Of a stretch of 64,000 bases of DNA, positions 32,477 to 44,748 are shown piece after piece. Below the pieces are notes generated by a model. It worked only from the letters and a program-made list of their open reading frames with translations, was not told the origin of the DNA and ran no database searches. Both the position numbers and the translations under genes were made by a program. The stretch covers positions 14,105 through 78,104 of the forward strand of contig JTDE01003353.1 of assembly GCA_014338405.1 (NCBI GenBank), read 5' to 3'. The number at the start of each line of letters is the position of its first letter. Position 1 is the first letter of the stretch. The DNA is from Paragonimus skrjabini miyazakii. Taxonomy: Eukaryota; Platyhelminthes; Trematoda; Plagiorchiida; Troglotrematidae.

Positions 32477-33986
32477 TTTGCTTCGCGTCTTGTCGGCCAT
32501 GTACGGTAATCGTTTCATTTTACTAATATCGAGCTTCTGTAGCCTAACTTTGACTCGCTGTTCCAATGAACGGTGTTGCCGTATCTCTTATCCTTCTTGG
32601 CTTTGGACCAAACAATCGAGCGCGTAACCAAAGGAACGATCTAATGGTCTGTTTGTTCGGTCCGTCCCTAAGGTTAGACACTAACTAACTGCCGATTTTT
32701 GTCATTGAAAGTAGTCTGCACTTGAAGAGTATCAGATGAAACCGCATCTGGCCAACGGAAGACTAACGATTTGTCGATTATGCAAACTACTCTGGCGATC
32801 CACATTTAAAGTTTCAAGTTCTTACTGACTCGATGATCGGTTTGTCCTAATGATTTCTCTCTGCATGGGATCCGATCGCTCATCCCATATCTGTAGGCAC
32901 TCATTCATGTGATCTGTAGTTCATTTTGTGATCTACGTTTGATCAGCATAGTAAATAAAACCAGCCGGCATCGTCCGAACGGTGTGGAACGAATAGAAGA
33001 GTACATTATTCGCCATCTCAACTCACTGCACCTTACATACGCGTACTCATCTCACAATATCCATGGCCTTTGTCGGTCAGCACGCAGTCCGATGGAATCC
33101 TTGAATCGGGCAATCTAGTAAAGTCGTACCGAGGAGAAAATGATTACTATATGAAAGATTGGTGTTCATCGGACGTCACGTCAAATTCAGCTGCCGAGAC
33201 ACTGATAAAAAGAAATCGTATTTTCACTTTGAATAGATGAGTGGTTCGCTCGTTCACATCTATAAAAGTGCAGCACTTATGAGCAAACTCAATGCGTTCC
33301 ACGTACGAGCAGGTACCTGGCGTGTGCTGCGTAAGAAGTACCGCTCGTCCATGTGCGTGTGTGTCCAGTGCGATGGGTGATGGAATTAGACAAAATTCAG
33401 TATTTTCCTGTCGCATGTTAACTGCTCCTGCCTATTCTTTGAGATCAAGAGTGTACTGATATGCACTTGGGCACAACAGCAATAGTCATTGGACCCGTAT
33501 GTCTCTGTAAGTTTTTTGAACACAGCGAAACTGAGCTACCACAAGTGGTACCCTGTCAAATGTTTTCACTATTCTAGGTTGTAAAGTTTCTGAAATGTTG
33601 CGTTTGGTGTCCAGGCACGATGTCCCAGCTGTATTAGAAGACACCTGCACGTGTGCGTATTTTAACGTCCTTATATTTCGAGCATTGCGTTTCAACAAAG
33701 GAAGAGGCATTGTGTTACATGGAGACCATTCTGTGCTTCTCAGCCGTGGGTACAATTTGATTTTATAGCAGTTAGTTACAAGTGGCACCACTCTGTCAAA
33801 GACTATCGTGCATTTTGGAGCAACCACCTGGACTTGAATTATGCTGTTGTGCGTGCCCGTTTTGTTTTGTCATTTGCCCAGGGGACATACGCTCGTAAAT
33901 GCAAGATGCTTAACTGGTATCCGAGCGACTAGAGTGTAGGGAACGCCGGAGTAGGAAACATTGGTGAACAAATTGCCCACTTTGAG
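32477..33986. other. Unassigned sequence
   Basis: Open frames of up to 113 codons on the minus strand (33827-33486, 33416-33147) have no recognisable motif. Confidence 0.35.
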
Positions 33987-34877
33987 TCAGGTGAGAGAAC
34001 CAAACGAACATTGGCAACAAATTGCAGCTCGCTGTGAGGAGGTGTGTTCCGAAGAGGTTGTGTAATTTTGACGGTAGTGGATTTCTGTCACGTCAATAAA
34101 CCTCATGATTCCACCTGGTTCTGAATTTGACGACGGATATCGAGAACTTAAATACGGGTTGATTAAAAGCTTGCGCAAAGACAGTGAGCACCACTTGGCC
34201 GAACAATCGAAGGAGATGGGACGGGCTTTTTCATCGAGGAACAGAAGATAGATTTTTACCCTGATCCGTGATTGTATTCGTCGTCGAATCGGTGCAAGTG
34301 AGACCATAATGTTGCGAAAATGTGTCCAATAAAGCACAATCTTCCTTGTCCAACTCGCTCGTTGCCGTGCTAAGCGCGACCTCGCGTTTATGAACTGGAA
34401 TCTTGGTCCACAACACTTCCTCAGTTTCCGATCACACGTCGTATGCACTTCTGCTCGGTTTGTGTGTGTGAGACCGACGCCTACTGCCGAGGATGGAGGA
34501 TTCCGCCTGCCATTCCCCATCCGTTGGTCCAATCTTGTCTGGTCATGGTTCGTCCATGTCGCCAGTGTTGTCCGCACTGTATCCGCTGTGGGCTTTGGCC
34601 GTAATTCACGAACGCGTCTAGATATTCCATCGAATGTTGGAATAATCGCGCCTCTGATCTGGTCATCCATCCCACTTTGCCTGCTATGTGTCGTTCGTTG
34701 GTCCGATCTCGTTGAGCGATGGTTCGTCCGATCGCCCGTGTTGTCCGCGATCCGATCACTGTGAGCTTTCGGACATACCCCGCCACTGCGTTGAGGTATT
34801 CCGCCGAGATTTGGAATACCCGCACCTCCGGTTTGGTAATCCACCAGAATATTTGTAGTGGGTGATTCACTTATCAC
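33987..34877 (-). CDS. 296-codon open frame spanning a 174-bp tandem duplication, unknown
   Basis: The frame is the longest in the window that is not a recognised retroelement. I do not recognise the product, which is rich in Arg, Ser and Thr. Its first third covers two diverged 58-residue units that share IPxxxGIxxR, CPK/RPK, TNHxxTRxDQR patterns. The duplication length is divisible by three, so other frames are also open across it, which weakens the coding case. No splice sites, signal peptide or membrane segment stand out. It may be a fragment of an unknown repeat. It ends just before the LINE at 34.9 kb. Confidence 0.25.
   Translation of the reverse strand: MISESPTTNILVDYQTGGAGIPNLGGIPQRSGGVCPKAHSDRIADNTGDRTNHRSTRSDQRTTHSRQSGMDDQIRGAIIPTFDGISRRVRELRPKPTADTVRTTLATWTNHDQTRLDQRMGNGRRNPPSSAVGVGLTHTNRAEVHTTCDRKLRKCCGPRFQFINARSRLARQRASWTRKIVLYWTHFRNIMVSLAPIRRRIQSRIRVKIYLLFLDEKARPISFDCSAKWCSLSLRKLLINPYLSSRYPSSNSEPGGIMRFIDVTEIHYRQNYTTSSEHTSSQRAAICCQCSFGSLT
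34524..34870. repeat. Two-unit tandem repeat, 174-bp period
   Basis: Units start at about 34524 (TTGGTCCAATCTTGTCTGG) and 34698 (TTGGTCCGATCTCGTTGAG). Both contain ATGGTTCGTCC, GTGTTGTCCGC and, later, a GATATTCC/GGTATTCC motif at matching offsets. The units are diverged, roughly 65-70% alike by eye. Confidence 0.65.
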
Positions 34878-34889
34878 CAGCTAATGGCG

Positions 34890-36880
34890 CCGACATGACA
34901 GGTGGACTGAACATTTTGTGGAATATTTCAGCTGATCTCAACCAGACCATATGGACGACGGACCCGAATGGCCAGGTATTACGTTCCAGACGACCATCTG
35001 TCGGAAGCAGATATGTCTGTGGAGCTTAAGCCATTGAGGTGTAACTGGGCTTCTGGACCGAATCTCCGCTATCCTTTCTATTCAAGGATGATGGGGAGAG
35101 GTTGACATCAGGACTGACCAAACTCTCAGATGGTTAGGGAACTGAAGAGGTACATTGTGATTGGTGCTTGACAGTACTTCCCGTTTTCAAAAAGGGGACC
35201 CGAAGTCTATGTGACAACCACAGAGCATGAGAGTTGTGTCTGTTGCATCCAAGTTACTCACTGGCCTGATATTACGGCGGTACACTTAGTCCAGAGGATT
35301 TCGGTCTGGTCGGGATTGTGTTGGTCACATGCTTACCTTGCGATGGATCTTGAATCATTAATACTCTCATAGGCAGCCGACGGTTAAGATCATTTTAGAC
35401 CTAAAGCCTACTTTCGATTCGATTGTTCGTGGCGTCCTGTAGAACTGTTTCCTTCGCAAGGGAGTTCTGTGGACATACGTAGAATTGTTAAGATCACTGT
35501 GTTAACTTTTTAAGGAGAGTGAGAGATTGTGGACAACTGTTTCGGGCGTTCATCACTTCTAGTGATGTTCGTCAAGGGTGTTTGATCTCCTCCTTCCCGT
35601 CCAATTTTGTCATGGACGACATTCTGAAAGGTGCGTTCACGGAATCCAGCGAGCATAATGTTGAGCTTCTTCTTGGCACTAGGTGTTGAATCGCTTGGCA
35701 CGGGTAGGCAGAACATGAGTCAACAAGCTACCAAGTACAGTGTATTGATTGGTTCGATGGTACAGGCATGTAAGAGATGAATAACCAAATGCAAACAATC
35801 AATAACTAACTGATGAATCTGTAAACACTTGTACACATGATTGGTTAGTTTGTTGCGTGATTTATCTGGCGTTAGTTAGGACTAGGTTGACCGACATGGA
35901 ATATGCGAATGATTTTATCCTACTTAGTCCCTATGCGGAATACATGCTGAACAAAGTGATTGACCACGCTGGGTTTTATAGAATTCGCTCCGCACCTTCA
36001 AATTACAGTGTATCTTCAAGATAGGGGCATTCTCACTCCTGCATACCTTATTGCTGGCAATCCGCTTGAGACTGAATACTTCCACATACTTAGGTAACAC
36101 TATATCATCAGCTTGTGCTATTGCTGATGACATCAGCGAAGATAGTAAATGTACGAGTTGCCTTTGCCAAACTACATCATCCGTGACTTCGAAAAGACGT
36201 CCGGTTGTCACTGAAAAGGAAGGTATATTATGCTTGTGTGCGTTCTGTTTTGCTCTATGGTTTGGAAACATGGCCTGTTCACAACGAAGATATCAACAGA
36301 CTTGCTGTGATTGATCATCAGTGTCTCCGTTAGTTAGCCCACATTAGGTGGACTGATCGCATGGGCAACACGGCCGTTCGCCGGCACGTATTCCGGAACG
36401 CTCGGGATGCGCAGTCTATTCAAATGGTCGCGTTGCATAGCTCGCGATGGTTACGTCACGTACTCCGTTTGTCATCTGATAGTTTGCTGTACCGAACATT
36501 GTATACTGAGACCGCCAACAGTTGGGTGAAACTACGTGGTGATCAAACCATAACGCGGTCACAAAACATCAATACCCCAACTTTTCCATTAAGGAAGGAG
36601 GGTAGGTGTCGCCTGCCAGGCTAGGGTCTTTGTGATCACTCAAATCGCCGGGTACGAACGCTATCGGAGATGGCAATCTGCTGCAGTCAATGGCATACCT
36701 GCATTAATACCATTTCTAGTACTTCCATTTAGACTTGTTTTGTTAATTTTTGAGCCTTTTGGTAATGTTTTCTTCTAAAGTATTCCACATTACTGTTGAA
36801 GTGAGCGGCGTCTAGAGCCATAGTATGTCTTGGTCAGGCTCATGGCGGTAGTGATTGTGATAATAATGCTTTCTCGCCTC
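34890..36880 (+). mobile_element. Decayed LINE copy, same family as 3.3-5.1 kb
   Basis: The same series of motifs as in the 3.3-kb copy can be followed across changing frames: LLTGLILRRYT, GFRSGRDCVGHMLTLR, DLKPTFDSIVRGVL, TRLTDMEYANDF at 35883-35918 (YADD now YAND), then ETANSWVKLRGDQTITRSQN. The 3' UTR (ATTCCACATTACTGTTGAAG, GGTCAGGCTCATGGC) and a TGATTGTGATAATAATG tail match the other copy. Many stops and shifts make it clearly dead. It is interrupted by the 197-bp insertion listed next. Confidence 0.8.
35684..35880. mobile_element. 197-bp insertion inside the LINE, flanked by ACTAGG duplication
   Basis: The LINE reading frame CTTCTTGGC-ACTAGG-TTGACCGAC is split here. ACTAGG occurs at 35678-35683 and again at 35881-35886, and removing one copy with the insert restores the LINE alignment (the 3.3-kb copy has CTTCCTGACGCCAGATTGAC). 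The insert starts TGTTGAATCGC and ends GCGTTAGTTAGG. It has no obvious inverted ends, coding frame or tRNA boxes. The 6-bp duplication indicates transposition. Confidence 0.7.
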
Positions 36881-38814
36881 TTTTTCCAACAGAATTTTTC
36901 ATTGGTTTCAACGGTGATGTATATAATATTCTGCAGGTGAGGGTACTGATTGACTGAAAGCAAACGATCACCGTGGTAGATACAAGGACAACATCTTCAG
37001 TTACCTGCGAATTAGGTTAACTGGCGTTGATGCATGTTACTTCAAATCTGGTTGCAATGGGTGAAATGGCTTTAGGAAAATTGGGAACTCAGAGTGTTAA
37101 AGTGTAGATGGGCAACGTCAAGCCGTACCATTCAGTATTGGTGTCCGGTCGTCTGAGACGATAGTAGATTCCGATGGGCTGCGCCGAATGAATACAAACA
37201 TAGACCTAATCGAAATCAAACTATTCATCAGCAGCAATGCTGTGAACTTATCTCACAAGAACTGGATGAAATAACTTCGGTATGATGCGGTGTTTGCCTT
37301 CCAGAATATTCACTTTCTGCCGTCAGCACCAGAATGGTCAAGGTAATTTTCACAACTACCATACGTGATCTTACCCCCGTTTGTTGAAGCGAACATTTTT
37401 GGTGCTTATTGATAAAGGTGTCACCAAATCGGCCGTATACTGAAGAAAGAATTATCTTTGTCCAATTTTAAATATGTATGTTGAGACTTATTTTATTAAC
37501 TGTAAGGGTATTGCACGTGATGTCTATTTCTTTTCATATCGGTATTTACCAGTGAGTTTGAATTCTCGATTTCCCAAGCTAGACTGGTTAGGTGATTTCA
37601 GATAGTGCATTGAACATATAATTTTGAACGTACTGTGTATATGGCTAAACGGTGACAAGTAAAGTTTATAGTTTGTAATTAAATCATATACAAATTCAAA
37701 ATATAAAAAGTAGGGAGAAAATAGCTTGCAATATTGTATACACAAGTGACATATTTGACACACGGATATTAACATCATTGAAACAGATTGCGAGAAAGCA
37801 GCATCACACGCTTCATTCTTACAACCGTACCACTTTAGATCGCTCTTGCTGTGTACGGTTATTTGCAATATCAGGCATTCGCGTCTTCAGCTGCATATAC
37901 TGGGATTATATGATAACCTTGCAGTGATAATTCATTTATTGCGTTGTAGGTTCTTTGTTTTCGATAATAATCCCAAGGATATCACATTAGAAAGTCCGCT
38001 CATTTGGCTCCGGTATATTTTGGCAATGCAAGTCTCTAAGTTAGCCAGTTCCAGACCACAATGATCTTCAGCTTCGGGTCCGCCAATCGGAAGGATGCGG
38101 GCCCAACTAGTCAACAGTGTCCTGGTCAACCTGATGCAATTGGTCAAGCAACTGTCAACCGGGAAGTCTTCCACGACTGCCTCACCTGTTTCACCTGTTA
38201 CCTATTTACTTCTGTAAAAGTGCCTGTAGTTCCAAATTAACTAGCCTTGTCTACAGCTCCCAGTCTTCTGTTCCTGCTGCATCGAGACTGCTTGAGCTTG
38301 TTTATCACTTACTGTCAGTTCAACGAGTTCGAATACAACAGATGTCAAATATATTTTCCTACAAAGCCATTGACGATCTTCACCCACTTTCAATTAACAC
38401 TGATGCCTTTACGTATTTCTGCAGTTGAATGTAGACAACTTAAGCACTTTTCTAATCTCTTCGGTTACTGTACACGGGCTATGACCAACTAACATACATT
38501 TATTTAAATAAGCGTAAAATAGGAATGGGTCATCAACCGCAATAGGAATAGCACACAGAACAAGTCACGTTCGAATGGGCTGTCATGAGTTAAAAACAAA
38601 CAAACACAATCCAAATTTTAAACTGGTCGAGTGAGAAACTAACGATGCAGACAATGGCGGTCTTACAGTATGGCACACGGAAATAAACGAAAATCAATAG
38701 GCAGTCCAACATAAAGCTTAAGACAAGAGAGGGAAATAAACTAAGGTAAACGGCACAACCAAAACATCTAAATAAAATAACAACCACTTAACGAATAATA
38801 TAGTCTCATGATCG
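36881..38814. other. Unassigned sequence
   Basis: No supported gene. A plus-strand frame at about 38058-38228 (SANRKDAGPTSQQCPGQPDA) has exon-like composition but no clear splice borders. The part next to 38815 is probably the 3' UTR of the following PLE. Confidence 0.35.
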
Positions 38815-39730
38815 CAAACTCTTAACACCATGGTAGTGATTAGTTAACTACAATTTGCTTCTGTACATAAAGTGAGGGTTTGTAGCGGTGTGTCGCAACG
38901 GCCCCAGCAAAAGGTAAAGTATGTTTATTGATTGGACGATACAATACATGAAAAGCCTTCTCCAATTGAAGTACTTATCCCGTTTCTTTCAAATGTCGTG
39001 TAACAGAAGACTGGGCGGAGCCGGTTTTGTCGTTTGCTAGCCTTTTGGGAATGTGCTCCGAGACACGTGTCCCAAGCGTTCTCACCGTTCGACCGATATA
39101 CTTGACTCTATAAGTACAAGTGAATTCATAAATAATGTTGGATATGGCGAGTGAGTTGCCTGGGTCTTTCCTCGGTGTGAAGAGTAACCGTGTCACTTGG
39201 TTGATCAGTCTTAACTCTGCCGCGTTGTATGCTGCCCTGAGGGTACACTTTAGTCTATGTTGGATGAGGGTAGTTACATACTCACCCTTGTACGGCAGTG
39301 TTGTATACACGGGTTTGCGACACACTGTTTCTGATATTGACCGTTTCGACCATTCTTTAGCGTATTTCGAGCTAAAGCGTCCGAGGTATTCGTTGTGCAT
39401 CAGTGTTTGGTGGATTAAAGCCTATTCCTCATCAATCGTCTCGGGTGAGCAAAACCTGTGTATCCTACTGAAGAGGTTTCGAAAGATACCACGTTTGAGC
39501 GATATTGGTGCAAAACTTTTGTAATGGATATACTGTTCCGTCCAAGTGAGCTTCCTGTGCACTCTTCTAGTGATGGATCCATCATCGTTCACAGACTTTT
39601 CCATATCTAAGAAGGAAAATTTGTCCTTCCGAACTTCTGTGGTAAACGTAGTGTTCGGGTGTAGACTATTCTAATCAATGAGAACGTACTTGTTGCCCAT
39701 AGTCCAGCTTGATCAGCATTTCCATCATAT
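38815..39730 (-). mobile_element. Penelope-like element, C-terminal RT region plus GIY-YIG endonuclease
   Basis: On the minus strand, LHPNTTFTTEVRKDKFSFLD leads into the RT thumb (HRKLTWTEQYIHYKSFAPIS, then CSPETIDEE). After a single TAG comes VYTTLPYKGEYVTTLIQHRL. The GIY-YIG endonuclease follows (IIYEFTCTYRVKYIGRT, then SEHIPKR and SSVTRHLKETG). After a TAA at about 38975 the same frame continues with KAFHVLYR and YKPSLYVQKQIVVN to about 38815. PLEs pair a telomerase-like RT with this endonuclease. The RT catalytic core is missing upstream, so the copy is 5'-truncated, with two in-frame stops. Otherwise it is the best preserved PLE tail here. Confidence 0.85.
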
Positions 39731-40859
39731 CAGCTTGATTTATCTACCTTTCAAAAATCGTTTCCCGGCCTAATGTCACGGAATATACACGTATCAATGT
39801 GTCTTTTTCGAAACATTTGGTCGAGAAATTTTAACCTTAAGTACAAGTACGTTACCGTCTCAATTTTATCAAAAACGAGATGAATCCACTGATCTTCGAG
39901 CAAGGTTTAGGGTACTCGAAGGGTAGTTTCATCACTGACATGTCTCAAAGCCTCCAACATGGTGTAAATATGTTTTGCCTAACATTTTTTTAACCCTTGT
40001 GCACTATTTGGGAATGTTCGGAGCTGTCAGCAAGACAACAAGTACACTGGTTCCTTCAAGGACCAAGACTAATTTACGAGAACTATCTGGGTGACTTATG
40101 AATGGTCAAGAGGATTCGTGCTGCTCGTCACATTGAGTTGTTTGAACCCATCCAAGGACTGCCTGTGGATCAACATCGTCGTAAAAGTTTGTTGTTCACT
40201 CGTCCGATCTTCCCTAGTGCACCAAGTGGCCTTTGTCACAAAATCACGCAGGCTGCACATATCGTCGATGGCATGTTTTCCTCAAACAATTCGCCTTGTT
40301 CTCTATCACCTATCTTCATATAAACATTCTGATCAAAACGTTTTGTCCGTCAGAGTGTTTTCCGTCATACATGCTGTGTCGTTAGGTGAAGATCATTTGA
40401 GTGATATGGTGGCAGTTCAGTGGGTAGTTTAATGCTTCATCGTATGAGATACGTTTAATATTCAGGATCAATCGCACACAGTGGTTGATGCGATAAGCAT
40501 TGTCAGCGCATGTAAGCAGAACACAGTCTAAAACAATTCAATGGACACTTTTGATTCTCCCGTCGGATCAACTGGTTTGAATGGTGATTACATTGGGCCG
40601 GGATTACAATCAGGTGTGCATGAGCGTTTGTTTTCGAAGTTTTGTTGCAGTATGTACTACCTGTGTCGATTTTCCGAATAAACAATCCCTGTATCACCCC
40701 CATTCCTTTATCATTACGTTAGTCGTTCTAGTGTTTAATAATGTAGGGAAAATTTTGTTCAACCAGTTGCTAATGTGGATGTTTGATATGGATTTTGCAC
40801 GTGGACTGTATACTCAATAAACATGCAATCAAGTGCGGAATGTAGATCAAGACAATCAG
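39731..40859. other. Unassigned sequence
   Basis: Overlapping plus-strand frames at 40091-40432 match nothing I know. No RNA or repeat signal was seen. Confidence 0.35.
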
Positions 40860-41420
40860 GATGGTTCAGGGAATGGGACCGGAGTTAAAGGAGATGCTAG
40901 GGAAAGTAATAATTCAACGATCAAGCTGTCCATTTTCATCGCCAGTACTGTTGATTTCGAAAACCGGATAAGATCTGCCCGCTTTGTGGCAAATTCAAAG
41001 AACCAAACCGAGTGACAGCCAAAGATGCGGCCGTGATGTCACAGATGAGAGAAATTTTTGCATGTCTATACAAAGCCAATGTACCGTCCCTCGTAGACTC
41101 GCATTCTGGTCACTGGCGACTGCCAGTGGTACGGAAGGACAGAGTAAAAATCGTCTTGTGCGTGAACGGACAGTAATACGAATTTCTCGGAATTCCGTTC
41201 GGTCTCTGAAACTCTCCAACCACCCTCAGCCATCTTTCAATTCGTATTATTGACGGCCAAGAGAGAGCGACGGCGAATTAAAACGACATTGCAGCATTCC
41301 TCAAAAATAGTGTCAGAGCACACAGAAATACTAAGATCAGTGTTAAAACTAATTGTTAAAATTGCCTAAAGTTTAGCAGGAAGAAATATCAAGCGAGCCT
41401 GAGTAAAACCGCATGCTTGG
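40860..41420 (+). mobile_element. Gypsy-type LTR retrotransposon RT remnant
   Basis: With several frame changes the plus strand gives the ordered RT blocks of a Gypsy/Ty3 pol: EMLGKVIIQRSSCPFSSPVL (about 40891-40950), then FKEPNRVTAKDA and MREIFACLYKANVPSLVDSH, GHWRLPVVRKDRVKIVL, and YEFLGIPFGL-stop-NSPTTL. A palm block NDIAAFLKN follows near 41280, where YLDD is expected. Catalytic residues and frame are lost. No LTR, integrase or gag could be linked to it. Confidence 0.7.
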
Positions 41421-42419
41421 AACACCGCTGGAAATCGAAATGTCCAGCAACTGCTGGAGAAACGGATGATCAGGAATTTTTCGGTTCCCAAATCGAGAGG
41501 CCAACCGGGACCTTTTCTCGGAAGGCTCAGTTACGACTGAAAAGCTATGCTAAGGTTGACTCAAAAAGCATATCAGCTTTATCAGTTGGTGATTAGGTAG
41601 TAAACTTTCGTTTGTAGTGACGATGTGAAGACGGTGTTTTAGCATTTAAACAGAACGATGTCACCGGTTTCGGAAGACTAACAGTCCCCAAACCCAATGA
41701 AACATTTGCAGTTTCACCTGGTTTAAGTGACACTGGAATCAGTGCCGTTCAATCTCAGCCAACCAGACAACCGACTAAACCATTCGAGTATTGTCAGAAG
41801 CAGAGAGGATGCATTCCACCACAGAGAAAGAAAGTCCATCATATGAGCGCTAGAAAAATGCAAAACCTATCTACTAGCGAAAGCTTTTTACAGTATTATG
41901 GATCACAAGCACCTAATCTGACTAACAACAGCAAAGGATTCACGAAGAAAGCAAGAACGTTTGTCACTTAGACTTCCAGATTTCAAATTCACTATCGTTC
42001 ATGCCACTGTCAGAAACAATGAGATATCACAAGTATTTTCAAGTGAACGGTTGAATGAACGAACTGGTGATGGCCGTAAAAGAAACATCTGTTAGTAACA
42101 CAACAATAATTTGGATGTGCGAAATATTTCAGCATCCGATGGCAGTAACTAAACCCAAGAGAACGTCACATGAGATGAACAAGTTGTCACATCTCTTCAG
42201 AACAAACTACATCTGGAATGATGCCAATTTATCACCGATATAGAGGGGTTAGAAAAGTTCGCAAAAACTACAACTGCAATTTTTTTGAAATAACCAATGG
42301 ACGTGTGTAACTGAATTTTCTCACACTATTGGGACGAGAACGCGCGATTTGACTGCGAGGACGAGTGTTCTATACGTTTACCACTTTGAGATGTCTGGAT
42401 TTCATTTAAGCCTGTCTTA
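41421..42419. other. Unassigned sequence
   Basis: This may be the downstream remains of the Gypsy element, but no RNase H or integrase motif was readable. Confidence 0.3.
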
Positions 42420-44190
42420 ATATCAAGTTAAGATGTCCCATGGGGGTTCTGTGGGTTTCAGTGAGGAATGGGATTGCACAACTAATGTGCACATGGGTGA
42501 GCTGACACACAGTGATTGGATGGTTCTTGCGCAGTAAGAGAACACTGATCCGCCGGGTGTAGGGAGTGAGCGAAGCTAGCTCAATTGGACTCATTGGCTA
42601 ATATGACAGGGGGCGAAGCCTAACACCTACGTGGTGAGAACTGAGTTCATGAGTGTGACCGCACGGTATAGGGCGCGAACAGAAAAAACAAGTGTTGATG
42701 CTCGAATAGAAAGCAAATTAAGCAACACTGAAACAATTTAACGAAGAAGTGCAAATAAATTAATATGGCTACCTATGAGAATGAATGCATTTGTTACAGG
42801 AGACTTGGTATCTGTGAGTAGCAGTGGGTTGCTGAATGGTGCACTTGATCGGATTGCAGGAACTAACTGAAGAGCAACCGATGGAAGAATTGTCTTGAGT
42901 TAACGGGTTCAGGTGTCCGATGATTGCATAAAATCATACAACAGATCGTAATATGGTAAGCCAATGAGCTTTCACACAGTGGACTTAATGATAGGTAGTG
43001 TTTTGTCTAACGAAGTCTGACTTCTGTAACTTAAAAGGAAACTCAGCAGTATAGCATTCTTACCTGTAGAGACACTCGTCGTGGAAGACAGAAAGCAGTC
43101 GATGTTCGGAAGTGTTTTTATCCGGGGATGAAGCATTCTAATGAATACAGCGCCTTTAGTGATGTTGTCCAAAGCTGACCGGTCGCTTACCTAACACTCA
43201 CACAATTGTGTGGAGGTCACCGCCAAATTAGGAGTGCATTTCTCTACATACGTTTATTACTTCACCTATCAGTTTCATCCTATGCGTGTTCATCACGAGG
43301 CGATTAATCCGTGATCAATCCGGGCTTCGGATGGATTCGATTTAGCGACAAGGACCGCGTGCCATTACGCGACACGTTCTCTGCCAACTGAGCCACGCAG
43401 CCACTGTGGAAGCATGGAACTATTACATACAACAACTCACTGCTCAATGACTATACGTATTCAAGCAAACGGCTCACAACACTAGTATCGTGTATTCGAT
43501 ATATCAACATAGTTTAGCAGCTATAACGTTTCCCCTTATTTCATTCCCCCCAGCTCCTTCTCATGTTGAGTAACAATTCAAATATTCCGACGCAATACAC
43601 GTTCCTACGACCGAGCTATGTTTGGTAGATAGACAAAACCCTATGTCACAGGAATGTAGACCCGGCAGCAAAATCCGAAGTCCGAACCAATCGGCTCACC
43701 CTAATTAACACACATGGCTCGGACGTGTGATACGTTTCAATATTTGAATTTTTTTCTATTTTCACCGGAGCCTCGACCGACGAATATGGTCTGTTAACCC
43801 AGTCAGGTGGGCGAATGGGCACAACACGTTACTATGACCACAGCCAGTCTAACTGGATGTGGACGGGGTGGGGGTGTACGCATATTACCAGTACAGTCGC
43901 TCGGCCATATCGTATTAGCGTATTGGCCATCACGGTCCACGGTCGATGACACCTACCTACACGTTCTAGCGCTTGAGAGGCGATGCTATCATTCTGGTTC
44001 CCAAACCAGGATGCATCGGTGAGTGCAGATGGACGAAGCAAAAATACGGTATTTTCCTAATGGATTATGCCATCAGGATATTCTTCTCACCAAACGATGA
44101 ATAGTGAAGAGCTACATTCAGAAACGAGACAGATTTACAAATTAATATATTGTCGGTCAAAAACTAACTGTGCACACTGTACGTGTAAAT
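42420..44190. repeat. Dispersed repeat, copy A (interrupted)
   Basis: Two parts, about 42420-42690 and 43650-44190, match consecutive parts of copy B at 45735-46590. Shared strings include GTGCACATGGGTGAG, CGCTCGGCC, CAGGATGCATCGGTGA and CATCAGGATATTCTTC. The roughly 960 bp between the two parts have no counterpart in copy B and contain the tRNA-like sequence at 43.3 kb, so they look inserted. No coding capacity was seen and the class is unknown. Confidence 0.5.
43325..43402 (-). other. tRNA-like sequence (SINE head or tRNA relic)
   Basis: The minus strand begins GGCTGCGTGGCTCAGTTGGC with an A-box TGGCTCAGTTGG. About 45 bp later it has a degenerate B-box ATCGAATCC. The 3' acceptor strand that should pair with GGCTGCG is absent, so it is not a functional tRNA gene. 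It differs from the hammerhead SINE head, so it may belong to a second tRNA-derived repeat family. Confidence 0.4.
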
Positions 44191-44748
44191 GACTGAAGAC
44201 GATTTAGAATTTGCACTCTACTTATTGGAACACGGATTATCGGGCCTCAGTTTTTCCATAACATTGTTACAAGTAAAAACTCCATTCGCATAAACTTTCA
44301 CAATCTAGGACATGCTTACTTCCAAAGGTTGCATCAGAAGGTTGTGAGAGGGCTGGAGCAAATGGGAGTAATCGAATAGGCCTGGTTTCAAGAAGATGAA
44401 GTAGCACCACGTTATGCCGTATGTTTACGAGAATATCTAAGTGAAACATTCGGTCGACGATAGCTCAGTCGCAGTGACCCATACAGGTCGCATAAATCAA
44501 GAACATCCAGCCAGTTCTAGCCAATGATATACAGTAATATCTACACGCTGCGCACGATTCCCTTGTAAAGTACAAAAATGGGTCCTACATCGATAGTTGT
44601 TTCCTTAAAACGACTCATTGGTCACGATCTACCAGTGTGCTCTGGTACTCTTAGTTGCTTCTGTGATGGTACAACATCTTGCTGCAGCAATTGCACATAG
44701 GAATATCTTGGTTTACTGATGAGTAGTCGGAGATTTGGTTGATTTCAA

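Noticed and set aside
34390..34764. 124-codon plus-strand frame
   Set aside because: It is antisense to the 174-bp tandem repeat, where several frames are open by periodicity, and no motif was found.
36118..36145. CTGATGACATCAGCGAAG as a hammerhead
   Set aside because: It is coding sequence of the decayed LINE, and the stems cannot form.
44716..44740. CTGATGAG next to the palindrome as a possible hammerhead core
   Set aside because: No stem II partner, GAAA box or cleavage triplet follows at the right spacing.
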